DNA from: Methanoregula sp.
Lineage (GTDB): Archaea > Halobacteriota > Methanomicrobia > Methanomicrobiales > Methanospirillaceae
NCBI GenBank assembly: GCA_028705545.1
Contig: JAQWDG010000056.1
Span: 1-5,337, forward strand
DNA: 5,337 nt
Reading direction: 5' to 3'
A model generated the notes under the pieces. The model made no database searches. It was not told the DNA's origin and saw nothing but the letters and a program-made list of their open reading frames with translations. The first letter of the stretch is position 1. Each line of letters opens with the position of its first letter. The position numbers and the translations under genes are program-made. Below, one piece after another: positions 1-5,095 of the stretch.

Positions 1-2
1 GT

Positions 3-476
3 GAAATAACCGTAGTCCCGATGACTGCCGATAATTTTGACGAAGCGAAAAACATGATGGAGAGATCTTTTGCAACTACCATGGAGGATCTTCCCAAGAG
101 AAACGATGCTGACGATCATGCCCAGGATCTTCCTTCTATCGATGGCATACTTGAAAAGCCCGAAGAGACCCCCCTGCTTTTTTATCAGGATGGGAAGATG
201 GTGGGTGGTGCAGTCCTCATTATTAATGAGGACAACAACAATATCCTGACACTATTATTCATCGATTCAAAACTCCTCGATAAAGGGATCGGATATAAGG
301 TGTGGCTGGAGATAGAAAAGAGGTATCCGCAGACAAAGACCTGGACTACAGAAACACCACCATGTCTGATGAGAAATGTACACTTCTATGTGGATAAGTG
401 TGGTTTTCATATCATCAGGATAAACGATCCAAAAAATGAAGAAGCGATGTTTGTGTTTCAGAAAACCATGACATAA
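3..476 (+). CDS. GNAT family N-acetyltransferase, 5' end outside window
   Basis: Probable acetyl-CoA-dependent N-acyltransferase of the GNAT superfamily; substrate unknown. Numbering from the ATG at 21, strand beta4 and the acetyl-CoA loop lie at about residues 76-100, with the pyrophosphate-binding loop reduced to D-K-G-I-G-Y-K (87-93); the usual Q/R three residues before the first glycine is Leu here. The C-terminal F-Y-x-x-x-G-F element (122-129) is the typical GNAT motif B/beta6-7 signature. The frame has no stop between 21 and the window edge, and the codons before 21 read E-I-T-V-V-P, which looks like the expected first beta strand. The true start is therefore probably upstream, and the ATG at 21 (no Shine-Dalgarno) is internal. 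The gene is about 40% GC by eye, and all five arginines after position 21 are AGA/AGG, unlike the GC-rich neighbours, which suggests acquisition from elsewhere. The fold is fairly secure; the function is not. Confidence 0.75.
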   Translation, partial: EITVVPMTADNFDEAKNMMERSFATTMEDLPKRNDADDHAQDLPSIDGILEKPEETPLLFYQDGKMVGGAVLIINEDNNNILTLLFIDSKLLDKGIGYKVWLEIEKRYPQTKTWTTETPPCLMRNVHFYVDKCGFHIIRINDPKNEEAMFVFQKTMT

Positions 477-494
477 TCAAGGAGAGAAACTGGT

Positions 495-526
495 GATGAA
501 GCGATGGCTTCCTTCATCCTTTTTTT
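495..526 (+). terminator. Hairpin plus T-run after the acetyltransferase
   Basis: Seven-base arms GATGAAG (495-501) and CTTCATC (512-518) are perfectly complementary around a 10-base loop and are followed by seven T (520-526). The element lies about 20 bases after the acetyltransferase stop and resembles an intrinsic terminator. In archaea the T-run is probably the decisive part. Confidence 0.65.
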
Positions 527-541
527 CATAAGACCGCGTCG

Positions 542-551
542 GGAATATTCC
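542..551. repeat. 10-bp perfect palindrome GGAATATTCC
   Basis: The ten bases are exactly self-complementary. They lie between the acetyltransferase terminator and the 3' end of the tRNA-Glu gene, with no promoter nearby to explain them as an operator. A chance palindrome is possible. Confidence 0.3.
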
Positions 552-609
552 GGCGGACGTGCCGACCGCAGTTCTGTCTGTACGGAATTATTAAGAGCAT
601 TCGCCCATT

Positions 610-614
610 AAAAA
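610..614 (-). terminator. Oligo-T terminator of tRNA-Glu
   Basis: Five A on the plus strand give TTTTT on the minus strand, beginning six bases after the tRNA-Glu discriminator base. This is the position and form expected for an archaeal tRNA terminator. Confidence 0.5.
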
Positions 615-619
615 CCGAG

Positions 620-694
620 TGCTGCTAAGGGGATTCGAACCCCTGTCGCGAGCGTGAGAGGCTCGCATGATTGGCCGGTCTACACTATAGCAGC
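620..694 (-). tRNA. tRNA-Glu (anticodon CTC)
   Basis: The reverse strand folds into a full cloverleaf. The acceptor arms are GCTGCTA and TAGCAGC (seven pairs). The D arm contains the GTGTAG...CCGGCCAATCAT stretch characteristic of archaeal glutamate tRNAs. The anticodon stem CGAGC/GCTCG encloses the loop CTCTCAC with anticodon CTC, which reads GAG. The T arm is AGGGG-TTCGAAT-CCCCT and the variable loop is four bases. Base 26 is G, the site modified by Trm1. The discriminator at 620 is A; CCA is not encoded and there is no intron. The T-22/T-13 mismatch in the D stem weakens only the last D pair. Confidence 0.95.
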
Positions 695-725
695 GTTAAT
701 TGCCTAATACCATGGGCGATGGAGT

Positions 726-734
726 TACTTAAAG
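726..734 (-). promoter_or_regulatory. TATA box (box A) of tRNA-Glu
   Basis: The minus strand reads CTTTAAGTA, a good archaeal box A. Its centre is about 36 bases before the first tRNA base, predicting a start near 703-706 and a leader of roughly ten bases. No other AT-rich element lies in this interval. Confidence 0.6.
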
Positions 735-743
735 GTTGCCAGA

Positions 744-787
744 TGCCACCGCCCTGCCGCTATTGACCGTCGCGGGAGGGCGCGGCA
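744..787. repeat. GC-rich imperfect hairpin 1 of intergenic array
   Basis: TGCC (744-747) pairs with GGCA (784-787), CGCCCT (750-755) with AGGGCG (777-782), and CCGC (757-760) with GCGG (772-775). That makes 14 pairs in three blocks around an 11-base loop. It begins ten bases beyond the tRNA-Glu TATA box and directly abuts the next, larger hairpin. No known family is recognised. Confidence 0.5.
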
Positions 788-788
788 A

Positions 789-878
789 AGGGCCGGGTCT
801 CACCCGGATCCTGCCGGGCCCTGCATCACCCCCGAAAACCGGGCCCGGATTCGGTGAGACCTGTTGTGGCCCGGCCCT
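789..878. repeat. Long imperfect inverted repeat, hairpin 2 of intergenic array
   Basis: About 28 pairs in four blocks: 789-795 with 872-878, 796-804 (GGTCTCACC) with 853-861, 806-811 with 847-852 (one G-T pair), and 816-821 with 841-846 (GGGCCC on both sides). Bulges are 862-871, 805 and 812-815; the apical loop is 822-840. A short alternative hairpin (793-798 with 802-807) competes. The element lies between the divergent promoters of tRNA-Glu and drg, outside both predicted transcripts. A structured RNA, a decayed small mobile or repeat element, and a protein-binding palindrome are all possible. An open reading frame can be drawn through it but has no protein character. Confidence 0.6.
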
Positions 879-880
879 GC

Positions 881-893
881 CCGGAAAATCCGG
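881..893. repeat. Small hairpin 3 of intergenic array
   Basis: CCGGA (881-885) and TCCGG (889-893) are complementary around an AAA loop. It is the last palindrome before the AT-rich drg promoter and could be chance in such GC-rich DNA. Confidence 0.3.
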
Positions 894-913
894 CGGGAAT
901 GCGGGCCGTTTCC

Positions 914-927
914 ATAAATAACTATAT
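914..927 (+). promoter_or_regulatory. TATA element of drg
   Basis: An abrupt AT-rich stretch (ATAAATAA followed by CTATAT) interrupts GC-rich DNA 29-42 bases before the drg ATG. The first half predicts a start near 943 and a leader of about 12 bases; the second half would give a leaderless message. No Shine-Dalgarno sequence is visible at the usual distance, consistent with a very short leader. Confidence 0.5.
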
Positions 928-955
928 CCCGAACTGGCATCGAATAATATGAGAA

Positions 956-2071
956 ATGGCTGGTAGTCTTGAAGAGCAGATAGCCGAGCTGGAAGCGGAG
1001 CTCACAAAAACCCCGTACAACAAGGCTACCTCCAAGCACATCGGGCGGATCAAGGCGAAGATCGCAAAGCTCCGCGACGAAGCAGTCAACCGGGCAATGA
1101 AGTCCGGCGGGGGCGGCGAAGGCTACTCGGTCAAGAAGTCGGGCGATGCGTCCGCCGTGCTCGTCGGGTTCCCGTCCACGGGTAAAAGCACGCTCCTCAA
1201 TAAGCTCACCGGCACCGAAAGCGAAGTCGGGGCATACGCCTTTACGACCCTCACGGTCGTGCCCGGTGCCCTCGAACACAAAGGGGCAAAGATCCAGCTT
1301 TTGGATATCCCGGGCCTTATCGCCGGCGCAGCAATGGGCAAGGGCCGGGGAAAAGAGGTTATCGGTGTTGTGCGGAGCGCCGATATCATCATCATCCTCG
1401 TCGATGTCTTCAACGGCCAGCACGTGAACGTACTCTTAAAGGAACTCTACAACGCCGGGATACGGATCAACGTCCCCAAACCCGATATCACCATCAAGAA
1501 GTCCTCGGTCGGCGGTATCCGGCTCTCGGCGGTCGGCACCCTCGACCTCGACATCGAGGAGGTCCGGACGATCCTCTCCGAGAGCAAGATGATGAACGCC
1601 GATGTGCTCATCCGCGGGAATGCAACCCAGGAGGACTTCATCGATGCGGTTCAGGGCAACCGGGTCTATGTCCCGGCGTTTATCGCCGTGAACAAGGTGG
1701 ATCTCATCGACAAGGCGCAGTGCCAGGAGATCGAGCGTACCATAAAAGAGCGGTTCGGTGCTTCGCCGCTCATGATCTCCGCCCATTCCGGTTACCACAT
1801 GGAGGAGCTCAAGGATGCGATCTATGACTGCCTCGGGTTTATGAGAGTCTACCTAAAACCCCAGAACGAGGAAGCCGACATGGATGTCCCGCTCATCGTA
1901 AGGACCGGGAGCACGGTCGAGGATGTCTGTACCAAGCTCCACCGTGACTTCGTGCGCCGGTTCCGCTACGCCCGGGTCTGGGGAGAGTCCGTCAAGCACG
2001 GCGGACAACGGGTCGGGATCGCCCACTCGCTCATCGATGGCGATATCCTCTCGATCATCATCGAGCACTAA
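956..2071 (+). CDS. drg: DRG-family GTP-binding protein (OBG/DRG type, TGS domain)
   Basis: Cytoplasmic GTPase of the developmentally regulated GTP-binding (Drg) branch of the Obg family, linked in eukaryotes to ribosome function; its archaeal role is not firmly established. The 371-residue length is normal. Residues 1-50 are a charged helical N-terminus. The G domain carries G1 GFPSTGKS (71-78), the switch I threonines at 97-98 (AFTTLT), G3 DIPG (117-120), G4 NKVD (246-249) and G5 SAH (275-277). The helical insertion typical of Drg lies around 160-235. Residues 295-371 are a TGS domain, a likely RNA- or ribosome-contacting module. The ATG at 956 follows a TATA element with no clear Shine-Dalgarno; another ATG at 949 is in a different frame. 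It is convergent with trm1 and divergent from tRNA-Glu. All catalytic motifs appear intact. Confidence 0.95.
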   Translation: MAGSLEEQIAELEAELTKTPYNKATSKHIGRIKAKIAKLRDEAVNRAMKSGGGGEGYSVKKSGDASAVLVGFPSTGKSTLLNKLTGTESEVGAYAFTTLTVVPGALEHKGAKIQLLDIPGLIAGAAMGKGRGKEVIGVVRSADIIIILVDVFNGQHVNVLLKELYNAGIRINVPKPDITIKKSSVGGIRLSAVGTLDLDIEEVRTILSESKMMNADVLIRGNATQEDFIDAVQGNRVYVPAFIAVNKVDLIDKAQCQEIERTIKERFGASPLMISAHSGYHMEELKDAIYDCLGFMRVYLKPQNEEADMDVPLIVRTGSTVEDVCTKLHRDFVRRFRYARVWGESVKHGGQRVGIAHSLIDGDILSIIIEH

Positions 2072-2075
2072 CTAC

Positions 2076-2081
2076 TTTTTT
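2076..2081 (+). terminator. Oligo-T terminator of drg
   Basis: Six consecutive T begin four bases after the drg stop codon. This is a typical archaeal oligo-T termination signal without a strong hairpin before it. Confidence 0.5.
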
Positions 2082-2115
2082 GGCGGGGAGAGAGAACCCT
2101 CACGGTATCTGCGGC

Positions 2116-2137
2116 ATATCTCCCCATCGTGAGATAT
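2116..2137. repeat. Palindrome between convergent drg and trm1
   Basis: ATATCTC (2116-2122) and GAGATAT (2131-2137) are perfect seven-base arms around an eight-base loop. The element lies between the two opposing oligo-T runs. Neither arm is directly followed by T on its own strand, so it is not a classical intrinsic terminator. It may help stop or stabilise either message. Confidence 0.4.
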
Positions 2138-2144
2138 CTGTTAT

Positions 2145-2150
2145 AAAAAA
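2145..2150 (-). terminator. Oligo-T terminator of trm1
   Basis: AAAAAA on the plus strand gives six T on the minus strand, starting nine bases after the trm1 stop codon. It mirrors the T-run after drg on the opposite strand. Confidence 0.5.
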
Positions 2151-2158
2151 GTGGCGCG

Positions 2159-3280
2159 TTACTTCCCCGGTTTCCCTATGCAGTCGAGCAGCACTGTAAG
2201 CGGTGCATCGGTCTTGATCCCGGTCCCGGAGAGATGCGTCCTGCTCGCCGCGTATCCGACCGCACGCAGCCGTTCGAGCACGTCCTCTATCCGGGGTGGC
2301 GAGGTGGAAAGTTTCTGGGCGAGCATATGGTAGTCGTAGAACGTCGAGGTGGGCAGCTCCTCCCGACAGGTTTCGAGGATTTTTGCGAGTTCCTTTTTTG
2401 TCCCGAGTTCGAGGGAGGGAAGCAGTTCCTGCATCTGTGCGAGGATCTCGTCGCTTGCGGTTTTCCCTAAAAAGAGCGGTCCGATTGGGGAAAGCGGTTT
2501 ATTGCAGTGCGGGCAGGTGCCGGACGGGGGAAACATCCCCGGGTGCTCCTCGCGGTAGGCGCAGGACGGGCACTGGAGCACAAAGCCGAGCCGTTCGAGG
2601 GTCTTGTCGGCTGCCTTTGGTCCCCGGGTGAGCCGGAGGTGGAGCCGGACAAAATGTTCCCGGGCAAAACAGAAGAGGGGCTCTACCCCCCGGTCGTACT
2701 TCACGGTCTCCCTTACAACAAAGGCAAGGAGGACCCGCATGCCCACCTCCGCGTGGTACATCGTGTTTGCCGGCCGGGCAAAGTACCGGCGGATACCGGC
2801 GTGGAGGTGTGCCCCGCAGAGCGGTGCGGTATCGGTCGCGGTGACAAGGAGGAAACGCCGGCATCCCCGGATCCCGGCATCGGTAAACGGTGCCGGTGAC
2901 CCGTACGGATCGAGATCGACGGCATCGAACGACTGATCGAAAAGGAGCGAACAGGCATCCCGGCAGGTGACGTTCACGGGAAGGCCGAGCCGTGCAACAT
3001 TCTCCTGTATCAGCGGGATCGCCTCCGGGTCCTTGTCGTTGATAGTTACCGGGACCCCGGTCTCGTTTGCCACCCGGAGGCCCCGGACACCGGTTGCTCC
3101 CATTGCGTCCACGTAGTCCGAGGGTTTGAGGAGGGAGAGAAGGAGGATTGTCGCGTCCCGGTTGATCTCCATACGGCGGTTAAAAAAGATCGGTGCGGTC
3201 CCCGGCGGGAACTGCCCGTCGGCATCCTGGACCGGAACAAAAAATGTTGTTTTTCCTTCCGTTGCCTCGGTAAGATCCAT
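2159..3280 (-). CDS. trm1: tRNA (guanine(26)-N(2))-dimethyltransferase Trm1
   Basis: Class I SAM-dependent methyltransferase that makes N2,N2-dimethylguanosine at position 26 of tRNAs. Its 373 residues are normal for archaeal Trm1. The N-terminal FFN-R-R-M-E-I-NRD segment (32-42) corresponds to the family's tRNA/SAM-contacting motif; an Arg stands where I recall Pro being usual. The SAM loop is DAMGATGVRGLR (58-69) and the acidic ribose contact NDKD (81-84). The catalytic motif IV is DLDPYGSP (122-129), followed by TATDTAPLCG (147-156). A C-terminal zinc-binding set, C237-x2-C240 and C256-x2-C259, lies in the Trm1-specific domain. The ATG at 3280 lacks a Shine-Dalgarno and sits about seven bases from the predicted transcript start, so the message is nearly leaderless. 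It is divergent from tRNA-Arg, whose G26, like that of tRNA-Glu here, makes it a plausible substrate. Confidence 0.95.
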   Translation of the reverse strand: MDLTEATEGKTTFFVPVQDADGQFPPGTAPIFFNRRMEINRDATILLLSLLKPSDYVDAMGATGVRGLRVANETGVPVTINDKDPEAIPLIQENVARLGLPVNVTCRDACSLLFDQSFDAVDLDPYGSPAPFTDAGIRGCRRFLLVTATDTAPLCGAHLHAGIRRYFARPANTMYHAEVGMRVLLAFVVRETVKYDRGVEPLFCFAREHFVRLHLRLTRGPKAADKTLERLGFVLQCPSCAYREEHPGMFPPSGTCPHCNKPLSPIGPLFLGKTASDEILAQMQELLPSLELGTKKELAKILETCREELPTSTFYDYHMLAQKLSTSPPRIEDVLERLRAVGYAASRTHLSGTGIKTDAPLTVLLDCIGKPGK

Positions 3281-3308
3281 TGCGGGTGAGAGATTCGAGC
3301 GCGCAAAA

Positions 3309-3318
3309 CTTATACATA
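3309..3318. promoter_or_regulatory. TATA element shared by trm1 (-) and tRNA-Arg (+)
   Basis: CTTATACATA lies in a 62-base intergenic gap. On the plus strand its centre is about 29 bases before the tRNA-Arg 5' end. On the minus strand it reads TATGTATAAG, with its centre about 33 bases before the trm1 ATG. No second TATA-like element exists in the gap, so one near-symmetric box probably serves both directions. Flanks are A-rich on the left (CAAAA) and G/A-rich on the right when read on the minus strand, either of which could act as a TFB-binding element. Confidence 0.6.
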
Positions 3319-3342
3319 TTCCCCCTCAATTGGTAAGAGAGC

Positions 3343-3417
3343 GGGCGAGTGGCTTAGTCCGGATAGAGCGTTAGCCTCCTAAGCTAATGGTCGGGGGTTC
3401 AAATCCCCCCTCGCCCG
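3343..3417 (+). tRNA. tRNA-Arg (anticodon CCT)
   Basis: A complete canonical cloverleaf: acceptor GGGCGAG/CTCGCCC, D stem GCTT/GAGC with a GG-containing loop, anticodon stem TTAGC/GCTAA around the loop CTCCTAA, five-base variable loop TGGTC, and T arm GGGGG-TTCAAAT-CCCCC. The anticodon CCT reads AGG. Base 26 is G, the Trm1 target. The discriminator at 3417 is G; CCA is not encoded and there is no intron. The TATA element at 3309-3318 and the T-run at 3429-3434 frame it as a single-gene transcription unit. Confidence 0.97.
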
Positions 3418-3428
3418 TCGGATTCCTG

Positions 3429-3434
3429 TTTTTT
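3429..3434 (+). terminator. Oligo-T terminator of tRNA-Arg
   Basis: Six T in a row begin 12 bases after the tRNA-Arg discriminator base, the expected form and place for an archaeal tRNA terminator. Confidence 0.55.
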
Positions 3435-3473
3435 CCTGCCGGCCGATACAACATAATGTTCGTTTGCCTGTAC

Positions 3474-3482
3474 TTTTTTTAA
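3474..3482 (+). promoter_or_regulatory. Possible TATA element of the lipoprotein gene
   Basis: TTTTTTTAA is the best AT-rich candidate before the lipoprotein gene and would place the transcript start near 3503, giving a leader of about 37 bases that includes the ribosome binding site. The T-run could equally be a second termination signal for tRNA-Arg. A small palindrome, AACAT-A-ATGTT at 3450-3460, lies just upstream and could be an operator. Confidence 0.3.
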
Positions 3483-3528
3483 GGTCTGCCGTACAAAAAA
3501 GATCTGCAATTACCCAAAAACAGGAAGT

Positions 3529-3532
3529 GGAG
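3529..3532 (+). promoter_or_regulatory. Ribosome binding site deciding the lipoprotein start
   Basis: GGAG lies seven bases before the ATG at 3540 and complements the anti-Shine-Dalgarno end of 16S rRNA. The competing ATG at 3533 touches the site and is in another frame, so 3540 is favoured. Most other genes in this window lack such a site. Confidence 0.6.
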
Positions 3533-3539
3533 ATGAACC

Positions 3540-4115
3540 ATGAAGCACAGTATGGCACTTATCCTTGGAATCCTAGCTTTCTCCCTGATTTTTGCAGCGG
3601 GCTGTACGTCGACCTCCCCGACAAGTACGACCGGTACCGGAACCCCGGCAGTCTCCTCAACAACACCGTTAGCCACGGCCGGAGGAAACCTTCCGGGCCA
3701 GAGAGAGATCGCAGTCCTGACGAACGGGACGTATGCCGTCAATGCATCCATCGAACAGATCTCCGTTGACAAGTCCGATTCCGGTGTACATACCGTAGAT
3801 ATCTACATTAATGCCAAAAATGTCGGGAAAGAACCTGTCCGACTTCACTGGTACAGCCGGATCACTGGCACCGATGGTGCCTCTTTCGGGGGTGTAGGGA
3901 TCTCACACAATGGTGACGGTGCTGAGACCGGTTCCCTTGGGAAGGGAGAGTCTGAGACCGCCCGTGACTATGTGGTGATAGATTCTGACAAGGAGTACGC
4001 CGCCCTCTCGCAGGGGGCAACTCTCGAGGTTTTCATAACTACCGAACCCTTAAAAACCGAGAGCCCGGTAAGTTTCACTGCGGCCTGGTCCCTGAACCCG
4101 GCAATTTTCACGTAG
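3540..4115 (+). CDS. Putative secreted lipoprotein of unknown function
   Basis: A 191-residue exported protein probably anchored to the outer face of the membrane. A signal peptide with a hydrophobic core (about 5-20) ends in the lipobox-like A-A-G-C, with Cys22 (the only cysteine) as the lipidation site. Residues 23-49 are a Ser/Thr/Pro/Gly-rich linker common in methanogen surface proteins. The rest (about 55-190) is predicted by eye as a beta-sandwich: an N-terminal strand, a central V-D-I-Y-I-N-A-K-N-V-G-K-E-P-V segment (86-100) and alternating strands to the end. That resembles the Ig-like DUF4352/TEFL-type lipoproteins, though this is a weak comparison. Possible N-glycosylation sequons are at N62 (NGT) and N68 (NAS). 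It stands alone, between tRNA-Arg and the lipid gene, with its own ribosome site and a strong T-rich terminator. No function can be assigned. Confidence 0.8.
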   Translation: MKHSMALILGILAFSLIFAAGCTSTSPTSTTGTGTPAVSSTTPLATAGGNLPGQREIAVLTNGTYAVNASIEQISVDKSDSGVHTVDIYINAKNVGKEPVRLHWYSRITGTDGASFGGVGISHNGDGAETGSLGKGESETARDYVVIDSDKEYAALSQGATLEVFITTEPLKTESPVSFTAAWSLNPAIFT

Positions 4116-4160
4116 TTTTTTTTTGGTATTTATCCGGTATTTTTATCCAGTATTTTTGCC
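4116..4160 (+). terminator. Stacked T-run terminator made of T-rich tandem repeats
   Basis: Nine T follow the lipoprotein stop directly. Three imperfect tandem copies of a 11-13-base unit, GGTATTTATCC (4125), GGTATTTTTATCC (4136) and AGTATTTTTGCC (4149), then add further T tracts. Several T-runs in succession are typical of efficient archaeal termination. Confidence 0.6.
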
Positions 4161-4203
4161 CGGGCCTGCACCTGCCGGTACCGGCCTGAAACGTGCCGCG
4201 AGG

Positions 4204-4210
4204 TTAATAA
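4204..4210 (+). promoter_or_regulatory. Possible TATA element of the DGGGP synthase gene
   Basis: TTAATAA is centred about 32 bases before the ATG at 4239 and predicts a transcript start only a few bases before it. No clear Shine-Dalgarno sequence is present, which fits a near-leaderless message. Confidence 0.4.
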
Positions 4211-4238
4211 GAGACGGGTTTGATAGGTACTCCGGTAC

Positions 4239-5078
4239 ATGCGGCCAGCAGGTTTTCTCTCGATCATCCGCCCGGCAAACTCGGTTGTTGCCGGCCTTGC
4301 CGCCATTGTTGCCTACCTCATCGCTACCGGCACGCTCGTGCCCGGTGTCCTCCTGCTCATGGCCGTCGTCATGCTGGTAACGGCTGCGGGAAATGTCATC
4401 AACGATTATTACGATGCGGAGATCGACAAAATCAACCGCCCAAAACGCCCCATCCCGTCAGGAGCGGTCACCCGGAAAGCAGCCCTCGCGTATGCGTTCG
4501 TCCTTTTTATGCTGGGTATCGTTGCCAGCATTGCGACCACCCCGCTCTGCCTTGCACTGGCGATCTTCAATTCCGCTCTCCTCGTCCTGTACGCAGCGTG
4601 GCTCAAGAGCACCCCGTTTTTCGGGAACGCCGCGGTCTCCTACCTCTCTGCGAGCATCTTTTTATTCGGCGGGGCGTTTGCGGGCTGGACCGGCTTTTGC
4701 CACATGCTTCCGCTCGCCGTCATCACCTTCCTTGCCATGCTCTCCCGGGAGATCTTAAAAGATGCCGAAGATATCGATGGCGACCGGGCAGGGGGAGCGG
4801 ACACCCTGCCGCTCCGGATCGGGGTGAAAAAATCCGCGATCCTCTCGTTTGTCTTTGCCGTTGCTGCGGTTGCGGCAAGCGCCGTCCCGTACGCATGGTG
4901 GGGCCTGTGGTACCTTCCCGGGATTGCCATCGTCGATCTCGTCATCCTTGCGGCAGCTGCCCGGGCGCTCCCGTGCAGCGATCCCGCTGCCCTCAAAGCC
5001 ACGGGAGCAACGACGCTCCTCAAGTACGGGATGTTTGCCTCCCTCGTGGTATTCACCCTCTCGGCAATCCTTCTCTAA
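4239..5078 (+). CDS. Digeranylgeranylglyceryl phosphate synthase (UbiA family)
   Basis: Membrane prenyltransferase that adds the second geranylgeranyl group to geranylgeranylglyceryl phosphate, forming the core of archaeal ether lipids (EC 2.5.1.42). The 279-residue protein has eight or nine hydrophobic segments (for example 14-30, 35-53, 82-100, 103-121, 131-150, 156-168, 200-218, 227-242, 262-279). The first Asp-rich motif is N55-D56-x2-D59-x3-D63 followed by R-P-x-R-P-I-P-S-G (67-75). The second is D175-x2-D178-x-D180-x-D182-R. Both bind the Mg-diphosphate in UbiA enzymes. The close fit of the N-D-Y-Y-D-A-E-I-D-x-I-N-R-P stretch to archaeal DGGGP synthases favours this over other UbiA enzymes such as heme or quinone prenyltransferases. 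The ATG at 4239 is the only start after the in-frame stop at 4224. A TATA element lies before it, and the bactofilin-like gene follows 59 bases later. Confidence 0.92.
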   Translation: MRPAGFLSIIRPANSVVAGLAAIVAYLIATGTLVPGVLLLMAVVMLVTAAGNVINDYYDAEIDKINRPKRPIPSGAVTRKAALAYAFVLFMLGIVASIATTPLCLALAIFNSALLVLYAAWLKSTPFFGNAAVSYLSASIFLFGGAFAGWTGFCHMLPLAVITFLAMLSREILKDAEDIDGDRAGGADTLPLRIGVKKSAILSFVFAVAAVAASAVPYAWWGLWYLPGIAIVDLVILAAAARALPCSDPAALKATGATTLLKYGMFASLVVFTLSAILL

Positions 5079-5095
5079 AACAGTAAACCCACAAG

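Noticed and set aside
620..694. tRNA-Glu gene as an attachment site for an integrated element
   Set aside because: I found no integrase gene and no repeated copy of the tRNA 3' end elsewhere in the window; only sequence outside the window could show this.
601..719. Eight-base inverted repeat TCGCCCAT/ATGGGCGA flanking the tRNA-Glu gene, as a possible processing stem
   Set aside because: The arm at 712-719 lies between the TATA box and the predicted transcript start, so it would probably not be in the RNA; eight bases can pair by chance.
823..829. Box C-like GTGATGC on the minus strand, hinting at a C/D guide RNA in the palindrome array
   Set aside because: It mismatches the box C consensus at the last base and there is no CTGA box D on that strand nearby.
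736..921. 61-codon plus-strand open frame across the palindrome array
   Set aside because: It starts with TTG, is dominated by Gly/Pro from GC-rich palindromes, has no ribosome site and matches nothing I recognise.
800..1423. 207-codon minus-strand open frame, and other long frames antisense to drg
   Set aside because: They are mirror frames of the drg coding sequence, explained by its codon bias; no start signals and no protein motifs.
2499..2899. Overlapping frames on both strands within trm1
   Set aside because: Shadow frames of a GC-rich gene; the Trm1 frame has all family motifs.
3429..3502. Facing T and A runs before the lipoprotein gene as a long hairpin or riboswitch
   Set aside because: Pairing is limited to simple T and A tracts with no conserved aptamer-like structure; a terminator plus promoter explains them better.
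4220..5086. 288-codon plus-strand frame overlapping the lipid gene
   Set aside because: The translation is Arg/Cys/Pro/His-rich with no domain, while the overlapping frame encodes a clear UbiA-family membrane enzyme with both Asp motifs.
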